From assembly GCA_029298735.1 (NCBI GenBank), contig JANSLP010000397.1, positions 1-27,161 on the forward strand: a stretch of 27,161 nt of DNA, written 5' to 3'. The notes under the pieces are model-generated. The model was given only the letters and a program-made list of their open reading frames with translations. It ran no database searches and was not told the origin of the DNA. This DNA comes from Ophiostoma sp. CBS 140.51 (Eukaryota; Ascomycota; Sordariomycetes; Ophiostomatales; Ophiostomataceae). A program made the position numbers and the translations under genes. The stretch's first letter is position 1. Every line of letters begins with the position of its first letter. Positions 16,504 to 24,300 of the stretch are shown here, in pieces.

Positions 16504-18672
16504 ATGGCCATCTTCTCTTTCCTCCACCGCCTTGTCTGCAAAAAATGCAAGACAACAATCGGCTCCCACCGTTCCAAGCGGCGTGAAGAGCGATTGCAGC
16601 GTTTGGGGAAGACGAAAACACAAACACAGGAGCAGGAGCAGGACGAATGGAAGCCATCTTGGGTGCGGGAGACGGCGAGAGACGTGGAGAATTTTAACGA
16701 GCACGACAGCGACGAGGACAATGAATCTTCTTCTGTTGCCCAGCCCGATACATCCTCTCCTTCCTCGTCTCAAGTCTCCGTCTCCACTTCCTCTCCTTCC
16801 TCTTCAGTCTCCTCTCTGGCACCATTCTCTCCTTCCTTTCCCGATTTCTCGGAACCGGTCGCGACTGCCCTCCCAATCGTTCCTGCCCGGCCTACGGCCA
16901 CGACCCCGACGAAAACGGCAGTCACGACCGACCGAAACTCGACATCGTCACTATCTATATCGCCAACCCTCTCAACTCTCTCGACATCTTCATCACTCTC
17001 TTCTCTTACTCGGGTATCGGGTGCTCGCGACCTCCGTCGTTTGAGCAACAACAGCCCTTACACTGCCCCTTACTCTCCTTCTCATCCGCCCCGGCTGATG
17101 CTCACATGGCAACACACGCCACCTTCACCATTGATTGTTGGACCGCAGTTTTGCAATTCTCCGATTTTTGTTCCGATGGCCTTTGTTGATGTGAAGAGAC
17201 TTCCGCGTCTGTCAATGGGTCAACGGTTCCCTCTTCTTCTTCTCGACGATTCTGACGAAGACAGCGATTCTGGTGAGACCATCTCTTCTTCCTCTCCTTC
17301 CTCCTCCCCTGCATCGTCTTCTTCTCCAGTTTCCCCGTCTTTTTCTCTTTCGTCGACGTCTTTTGTCTCTCCGGTCTCTCCGCGTTCCCCTGTGGTCCCG
17401 GCCTCACCAATCCTGGACAAGCCTCTTCCTGCTCTGCCCATCGAATTGTCGACCCCTAGCTCTCCGCGAATAAACGGCAACAAGGTCTCTCCTCTGGCTG
17501 GTCGGCGCATCTCTGCTGGTGACAACAGCAACACCTTAGCTGGCCCTAGGTACGTTCCTTCTTCAAAGACTGCACCTCGTCCTCGCGTTGCCGCCCAGCG
17601 TCCCACGCTTCAGCAGACTCTGCCGTTCCTGCGCACGTCGACTACCTTTGACGATATTTTGGCTTTAAAGACATCTTCTTCTTTCAACTCGACTCCCCTG
17701 ACCTTTGACGAAATTCTAGGTTCATCCACGCGTCCTGAACCGAAGTTGATTCACCGTAAGCCCGTCCCCGTGTTTTCACCCAAGGTTGAGAAGCCAGCTG
17801 AGCCGACTGCGTCAAAGCAGATCATCACGAGACATGCTAGCCAGATCATCCGTCCTTATGACCAGACTCGGTCACAGTCGAAACGCCGTGCTCAGCGGGT
17901 CGTTCCACTGTCAGTTTTGGCTCCCTCTTCGTCATCAGCTAACACAACCTCCCCTCAAGTCAACCGTCTCGTCCCTTACAACTCACACCATGGTTACAGC
18001 CTCCTGCAGACCCTCCGTCGCCTGCTGATTATCCCCACCGACTGGTCACCCACCCAGACTCTCCTGTTTATCCTGCAGCACCCGGCTGTCCGCCACTTGG
18101 CCCTGCCCTTTCACTTGTCATCCTCGCCCCAGTCGGACTACTTCCAGGATCTTCTCGGTATCCCGCGCTGCAACGCTCTCGACTGGTACGGTATTCTACA
18201 GGCTATCGACGGTCCTATACGGTACCACGCGGCACGCAAGCGTAGCCAGCAGAGCCTTAAACTCCGTGCTGTGCCTCCCACTCTGGCCCCCTGCTCCAAC
18301 CCGCGTGCTCTGTCGACCAACACTCCCTTCTCATCCGCCGAGCGCGACCTGGTCGCCCGCTGGCTTGCTGGCGGCGAGCCGCTGTTTACAGGCCGGATGA
18401 CACTGCCGGCAGTTCTCCTGCGCAAGAGTGGGAAGCCGTTGACGAGTACCGGGCGGACACAACAGCAGTCACGCGCCCGTACACCACTGTCGCCGCTGGC
18501 ATCGTCATCTGTCCGCACCAACGACGACCAAGCGGCATCTTCGCTTCCTCCCCTTGACCCGGCCACTCGTTACGACATTTCTCGCAACCCGCGCTGCCGG
18601 TACCACCAAGTGTGGACTGGTGCAGGAAAGAGCCATCTGTCAGTGACGATGCTGGCCGAGATTGAAGTGTAA
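16504..18672 (+). CDS. Ser-rich hypothetical protein, 722 aa, with ordered C-terminal region
   Basis: An intronless frame whose ATG has A at -3 and follows the CT-rich leader. The N-terminus is MAIFSFLHRLVCKKCK, with a CKKC pair, then a basic Arg/Lys stretch and an acidic NEHDSDEDNESS patch. Residues about 80-480 are Ser/Pro/Thr-rich and probably disordered, broken by a more hydrophobic MLTWQHTPPSPL-type segment. A six-residue motif T-F-D-[DE]-I-L occurs at 381-386 and again at 400-405. From about 485 to 640 the composition changes to an ordered, Leu/Trp-containing region (HHGYSLLQTLRRLLIIPTDW, then LLFILQHPAVRHLALPF, then SAERDLVARWLAGGEPLF). The tail contains YHQVWTGAGKSHLS. I recognise no named domain; GAGKS is not a complete Walker A motif. 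Function unknown. Confidence 0.75.
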   Translation: MAIFSFLHRLVCKKCKTTIGSHRSKRREERLQRLGKTKTQTQEQEQDEWKPSWVRETARDVENFNEHDSDEDNESSSVAQPDTSSPSSSQVSVSTSSPSSSVSSLAPFSPSFPDFSEPVATALPIVPARPTATTPTKTAVTTDRNSTSSLSISPTLSTLSTSSSLSSLTRVSGARDLRRLSNNSPYTAPYSPSHPPRLMLTWQHTPPSPLIVGPQFCNSPIFVPMAFVDVKRLPRLSMGQRFPLLLLDDSDEDSDSGETISSSSPSSSPASSSSPVSPSFSLSSTSFVSPVSPRSPVVPASPILDKPLPALPIELSTPSSPRINGNKVSPLAGRRISAGDNSNTLAGPRYVPSSKTAPRPRVAAQRPTLQQTLPFLRTSTTFDDILALKTSSSFNSTPLTFDEILGSSTRPEPKLIHRKPVPVFSPKVEKPAEPTASKQIITRHASQIIRPYDQTRSQSKRRAQRVVPLSVLAPSSSSANTTSPQVNRLVPYNSHHGYSLLQTLRRLLIIPTDWSPTQTLLFILQHPAVRHLALPFHLSSSPQSDYFQDLLGIPRCNALDWYGILQAIDGPIRYHAARKRSQQSLKLRAVPPTLAPCSNPRALSTNTPFSSAERDLVARWLAGGEPLFTGRMTLPAVLLRKSGKPLTSTGRTQQQSRARTPLSPLASSSVRTNDDQAASSLPPLDPATRYDISRNPRCRYHQVWTGAGKSHLSVTMLAEIEV

Positions 18673-19283
18673 ATGTGAGTGAGCACCTCCAAAAAACCAA
18701 AACATACGAAAAAACAAATGGTAAGGAGTCTCGGAGTATCCACTCGCAGATTGTACGTCATTACCCCCTTTCTGGTAAAGTGACGGGCATGACAGGAGTA
18801 ACACCACATCCCACCAACCCTCTGGCAGGGTTCTAGGTAAGTTTGAATCATGAAGTTTTTTTTCCCTTCCTATAAATATTGTCTATGCTTGCTATCGTGT
18901 CATCGTGTCATCGTATAGCATTTTCTTGCCTGCTCTCTTTAAAACTTCGCCGTAAACTTGCTACCCCAAAGCTCCGATCTCCGCCTCCGCTCTTCCCCGT
19001 ATTGCTGACCGTTGATCTGACATCTTAATGAACGTTATGTACTGTAATTTTCTGATATATATGCTTTATATGCTGTCATTTATTTTCTCTCCCTTTTCTT
19101 TATTTTCTCGTTGTGTATCCGTATCCAAAATTCGATTGATTGCCGCCAAAAATGTTTGCCGCTCGCAGCGTCCTGTTCAAAATGCCTCCCAATGCGCCCT
19201 CCTGATCTTTCGATCGTATCCATCCTATATCCATCCAATCGTCTTATCTCGTCAGAATACCGTCACTTCGCTTCCACGCTCCG
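18673..19283. other. Convergent intergenic region (3' flanks of the 722-aa and GT8 genes)
   Basis: Holds the 3' ends of two convergent genes. An 8-bp tandem repeat ATCGTGTC occurs twice at 18894-18909, followed by ATCGTATA. AT-rich patches such as CCTATAAATATTG (near 18870) and GATATATATGCTTTATATGC (near 19054) are candidate 3'-end signals. No coding exon recognised. Confidence 0.6.
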
Positions 19284-20361
19284 CTACCACTCATCCTCGA
19301 TCCCTGCTGCCGCTTCGGCCGCTTTCCGTTCCCGGTGCGTCTTCGCCCACCAGCCGTGCAACTCGACGTTCCGCGGGTCTTGTGTCAGCCCCTCCTTCAA
19401 AGGCTGGCCAGGTGCACTGCGGTCTAGCTCGTCCCATGGGTTCGGCGTCAGAATGTAGTGCACGTTCTTAACGCTGTCGTCCTGCCAAATGGGATCGTGT
19501 ACGCCCGGCCACCGCAGCGTCTTCAAAGCGTTGTAAGTGTACGGCAATGACACCCACCGGCCGCGGAACAGAGTCGACAACAGGCTCTGGTCGGCAAAAT
19601 CGAGGTCGGCGGCGTTCTCGTCCATAAACGACACAATACGCTCAAACAGCACCTTGTTGGGCACGACGACTTGCAGGCCGCCATTGATCAGCTCGACACC
19701 CATGGGCTGGTTCGGCAGCGCCGGGTCCGGGTCGGCGCCTTCTGTCTGGGCTTTCGTTGGGTCGGCGTGCTGCAAACTGAATGCACAGTTGGCCGGCACC
19801 CAGTCGCTCGGGTAGTGTTTTTTGCCCAAGGGGTTGCACACACAGGCGTGCCCCGCGGCAAAGATGCGCCGGCTGGTGGGCGGAGCCGGATCTTGCGCGG
19901 CCAACTCGGGGTCGTCCAGCGGCAAGTCCATGAGCTCGTCCATGTTGTGGCGCACTAACATGTCGCTGTCGAGCTGGACAACACGCGTATACTGCGTCAG
20001 TCCAAACGGCGTGAGCTTGCTCCAGCAGTCATAGAAGCGGGGGTCGGCGCTGTAGTCGCGGTGGGACTTGGTGGGCAGGAGGTAGGCGATACGCTGGTAG
20101 GGGATGCCACGGGCTGCCAAAGCTTTCTTGCCTTCCTCGGGAAACGAGTCCGTGAACAGAGCAACAAGCGGGTAGGCCGACTTGACCTTTTTGAGGGAGG
20201 CGTCGAGGGTGAGGAGGCCCGGGAGGTAGTCGAGGTTGGTGATCAAGGTCGTCCAGACTGGGAGCGTCAGCTGTGAGTACTCTTGTCTTCTTTTTCATCT
20301 GTCATTTTCATTATCGCAACCTACCCTTGTCTGAATCGACTGCTCGCTTGCCGTCCGACAT
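19284..20361 (-). CDS. GT8-family glycosyltransferase (glycogenin/galactinol-synthase-like), exons 20361-20325 and 20257-19284
   Basis: A predicted 336-aa cytosolic-type enzyme that transfers a sugar from a nucleotide-sugar donor. GT8 hallmarks in order: N-terminal VWTTLITNLDYLPG strand, the metal/nucleotide-binding DxD as D109-S-D111 (VVQLDSDMLV), INGGLQVVVPN at about 203-213 (equivalent of the family's FNAGLMV), DFADQSLLSTLF at about 232-243, LPYTYNALK, and HYILTPNPW near 279. The first exon is only 37 nt (MSDGKRAVDSDK plus one base), starting in context GCCAAA-ATG. The 67-nt intron runs 20324-20258 with donor GTAGGT, branch CTGAC and acceptor CCCAG, and splicing restores codon GTC and the conserved VWTTL. 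No signal peptide or membrane anchor. Donor and acceptor sugars cannot be told; a true glycogenin is usually much longer in fungi. Confidence 0.88.
20258..20324 (-). other. 67-nt intron of the GT8 gene
   Basis: Phase-1 intron: exon 1 ends GACAAGG, donor GTAGGTTGCG, branch site CTGAC about 8 nt before the acceptor CCCAG, exon 2 starts TCTGGACGACC. Splicing is needed to attach an ATG to the GT8 core, because the downstream frame has no nearby N-terminal ATG. Confidence 0.85.
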
Positions 20362-20592
20362 TTTGGCGATGTTGTTTGGGGTGGATTGTGGGAGAAGAGG
20401 AGGGTTGGGACGAGAAACAAGTACGGCGACGTCAAAAGACTCAGACAAGAACACCACGATCCAGGTTGAGCTTCACGGCGGTTGCAATCAGGGTTGCGAC
20501 GGGAAAACAGAGCTACTTCACTTTTTGCGTGAACGGAGAACGGAGGTTTGGCTTGTCTGCCGAATGACGCCATACTAGCGCCAAAATGTCGG
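20355..20592. repeat. 14-bp perfect inverted repeat, one arm covering the GT8 start codon
   Basis: CCGACATTTTGGCG at 20355-20368 (on the minus strand, CGCCAAAATGTCGG containing the GT8 ATG) recurs as CGCCAAAATGTCGG on the plus strand at 20579-20592. The arms are 210 bp apart. The distal arm would give only an 8-codon frame (ATG to TGA). A 14-mer match is near chance level for a 27-kb window, but the location is notable. Confidence 0.8.
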
Positions 20593-21397
20593 CTCGTGCA
20601 GAGTTCTGACGATATTTGGCAGGCGCGCTCTGGCGCAGTAGCGGGGCAGGAACGATCCAACTATCGATTTATCGGACACGTTTTACAATGATTACAGTGA
20701 TTACAGTTGATCGCTGCGACTACCCGTGGCGCCAGCGTTATCGCTCCGCGGGCGGCGCTATCGGCAAGACGCGGCAGACAGCGCTGACGGTTGACAGGAG
20801 GTGGTAATACTGCATGTCAAAGAAGTCTTTGACACATAGTATCTTTCTCTGAGATACCACATTGGATAAAGAAATCCTGAGCCTATTTCTGATGACTGAT
20901 CTGACGTCTCACTATTTGATTTCTTAGCGAGACGGGATGAGATGAAATGCACGAGAAACGGGGTTTTGTATTTTGTATTAATCTGAGAAGAGAAGATGCC
21001 TACGTGGGGTAATGTAAGAAAAAAGAAGAAAAGAAAGGAAAGGAAAAAAAGAAAGAGACAAATCCCGGCAAACTCGCAGACAACAAGACGATAAATATTA
21101 ACAGAAAATCCATTTGCTAAAATAAAAGACTGTAACATGAAAACGCCTCTGCTTTCCCAATGCTGGTTTTCCCGAAAACTCCAAGTAGATGGTTGGTGGT
21201 ATTGTAAAGCGATATTTTGACGGCAAACTGGCAAACTGTAGAATGAAGAAAGAGAGAAAAGAGACAAAAATAATAAAAAGAAAGACGTCGTGAGTTGGAA
21301 TCAAATTTATCGTGTCGTCATGGGTGGGAAGGGAAAATCAAAAAAGAAACGCAAAGGTGACAATGAGATCGAGTGATCGACATCGGAAAGACGATAT
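20362..21397. other. Intergenic region: GT8 promoter and ATG2 3' flank
   Basis: The part near GT8 is GC-richer and holds five GGCGC pentamers (20578-20582 minus, 20622, 20632, 20728, 20754) and a TGATTACAG direct repeat near 20688-20706. The part near ATG2 is a 3' flank with a long purine tract on the plus strand (about 21015-21065). Minus-strand frames there give Phe/Leu/Ser low complexity only and are not genes. Confidence 0.6.
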
Positions 21398-24300
21398 CTA
21401 GCTGCGACGACCAGGGCCGGATTTGTATTTCTGCACACACTGTTAGCAACAGTATCCGTACACTTCTCAATAGACCTGCCACTCCTTCGGGGTTGACTTA
21501 CATCTTCGACACGACGCAGGTTCTGCGGGTCCAGGCTGTTGGTGGCACCCATCAACGTCTGTCCAATGGCTTTCGTGGCGCCAATGGCCGGCCGGAAGAT
21601 AATGGTCGGCGCGTGCTTGATGACCACCTTGGCTGCACCCGTGGCGCTTGTGCTCTCGCGCACCTCGGCGGGGACCGCAATAATGGCGTCGCGGGCTACG
21701 TGGAGATCGCGCGCCAGGCTGGTGTAGGCGTGCCGAAGACCCTGGACGACACCCGTGGGCTGGTCCGCGTACAGACTGATTTGTTTGCGCTCGTCGTCCG
21801 AGTCATCGTCATCGTTGAGGCCGCTGTTGGAGGGGAAGCCACCGTTCTGGGCTGTGCTCTGCAGCGCGTCCGGGTTGTTCTTATTCAATATACCCTCCGC
21901 ACCCTGGAGGACGTATTGGGTACCCGTCGCCACCTTGGCGCCCAGCTTGACGAGTTCCGTGCCCGTGGACTTGGCAAACGCCATAGCGCCCTTGGAGATG
22001 GACCGCACGATGCGACCGTTGTGGCGGTATTCCTGGATGGGGATCTCAATCAAGTCCTTGAAGCCGCTGCCAACGGTCACGAGAGACCGCACAGGCGCCA
22101 GACCAGCCAAAACACCAGGCAGCTGGTGCCGCTTAATGTCGGGCATCCAAATATCGTTGAGAGTCTTGCCCAGACGGTCGAAGCCCGACACACCATAGAT
22201 AATGGTGTGCCGCATCGTCATGCGCGACCCGTCGAGGATCAAGAAGTTCATGAACTCGGTAGTGTGGCCCGACCGTAGACCGGCATAGTCGACGCGCTTG
22301 GGCTTGAAATCGAGCTGCACGGGGATGTCGCGAATCTCCGCCCGCTGGATGAAGGGAATGTCGCTGGTCGAGGCGTGTGTCGGAGGTGCGCTGTCGTCCT
22401 TGAACTCAAAGAAGCGCGTGATAAAGTCGAGCGCGTCCTGGTCGACGTGCAGGCGCAGCGGGAGCAGTGTTACTTTCAGCACAAACTCGGTGGCTGCCAG
22501 CTCGGGCACGGGCTTGACTACGAGCACCTCGAGATGTACCATGTCACCGTCAATCGGTCGTTCGCCTGCATCACGGTCGTAGGTGGCAAACTTCTTCCAC
22601 GTTGAGGTCGGCACGTGGTCAAAGACGTCGAGGTCGCGGATGCGCACGTCAATCGACGACTGTGTCTCACCCGAGCCGGGTGGGTAGACCACTAAGTCGG
22701 CCGCAACACCACCGAGCTCAAACGTAATCTTGTGGCGCCGGCTGCGGTGCAGCTTGAGCTTCTTGGAACGACTGCTTCCGCCTCGGGAGAGTGGCTGACC
22801 TCCACCACCGCCAGCACGTGTCGACGTGGCTGTGATGGTTGTCGCTGCAACCGACTCTGTATCGCCCGTCGCATCGCCATAGATTTCTTGGTTGATCGCC
22901 TGTGTCAACTCGCGAGGATCGTGAGTCGCAGGGATGCCAATGTAGATGGAGTTGAATAGGAAATCTCCAATGACGGCCTCTTCCTCGTCATCGTCCGAGT
23001 AAGGGTTGTACTGGTCCTGGCCGGACCGCCGACGGTGCCGGTTGCGCCGCTCGTACGCCTTGGCCTCCACTTCTTCGACCGTCTTGGTGATAATGTCGCG
23101 CGTGTGCTGCCAGTCGTAGCCATCAAACAGGTTCCAGATGACGTGGACGTCGCGGACACGGACACAGAGTGGAGGAGGTTTCTTTCCGGCAGCCGAATCG
23201 GCACCACTGCCGACCTTCCGCTTCTTGTCGTAGTTGTTCTGTGCCGAGTTCCACCGGTTGGCGTGCGACGACTCTTCGGCTGCTGTGTCGGAGGCTGTAC
23301 CGAAAAAGTTCTCTTCGGCACCGAGCTCGCTGACCGACGATGCAAGGAGAAGCGGGCTGTCGTTGGACTTGATGTTCTCCTTTGTCTTGCCCTTGTTTCG
23401 AGGAGGAAGGAGACCGCTGGGACGTTCCGTCTGCTCCGAGAACACAGACGAAGCGTTGAAAAGCTGCTCAGCGACCGTGCCCGCCATACCATGCTCGGCC
23501 TCAATGTCGTCTAGATCACCGCCAAGGAACAAATCGTCATCGTCGGCCATCACGGAGGGCAAAGAAGCAACAGACTCTTCGATAGCAGTGCGGTTACGGT
23601 TGCCCTGGTCAGGCAGAAGGACGTGGCTGCTGCCCGAGCCCGCACCGTACAGGTCATCCTCGTCGCGAGGGTCCATGGTTGTGCTTGCCTCATCCTCGTC
23701 TTCTTCAAGAATAAAGTCCTCGTCAAAGTTGTAGTTGCCCTCGGCACGGCCAAACGCGTCAATCGAGATCGACGCCAACAAATCCTTGACCGGCATGACC
23801 TCTGTCTTGAACTTGATCTCCTTACTTGGCGGCGTTGGAGGCTTGAGGGCATTGGTCAACGTGATGAGTGTCTGAGTCGAGTCGGCACACGTCTCGAGGA
23901 CGAGTAGGTCATCGCGGACTTCGAGATCAATCGTCTTTTGACCCTCTTCGTCGGGTGCCGAGACGTGTACAGAGACCTTGGCGGCCGAAATCTGGCAAAT
24001 GTCGACATAGCCGCGGGCGCAGAGCCGCGAGACCATGTCTTTGGACAGGGAAGGAGGCGACAAGAATCTGGTATCGCCAGACGAGCGGTGTGGCCTGTGT
24101 CCTTGTTGTTCAAACGACACGCCCTTTGCGTTGGGGGAAGAGAGAGTCGCCACATCGTCCACAAGCAGTAGAGCCATCTTGTTGAGGTGAACAACTGTAT
24201 CAATCTCCTCATCGGCCTGTGGGATGGCCACTTCGAGACGAGCATCGCCCAAGACAATGTTGAGTTTCGACGTCTGCTTCAGTGGGTTGAGACCAATGAC

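Noticed and set aside
18600..18672. GAGKS in the tail of the 722-aa protein as a P-loop
   Set aside because: The required first Gly of GxxxxGK[ST] is absent and no other NTPase motif is present.
20758..21267. 169-codon minus-strand frame with a hydrophobic run
   Set aside because: The hydrophobic run is translation of the purine/pyrimidine tract at 21015-21065 in the ATG2 3' flank, not a membrane helix of a real protein.
21373..22278. 301-codon plus-strand frame opposite ATG2
   Set aside because: Antisense shadow of the conserved Atg2 C-terminal domain.
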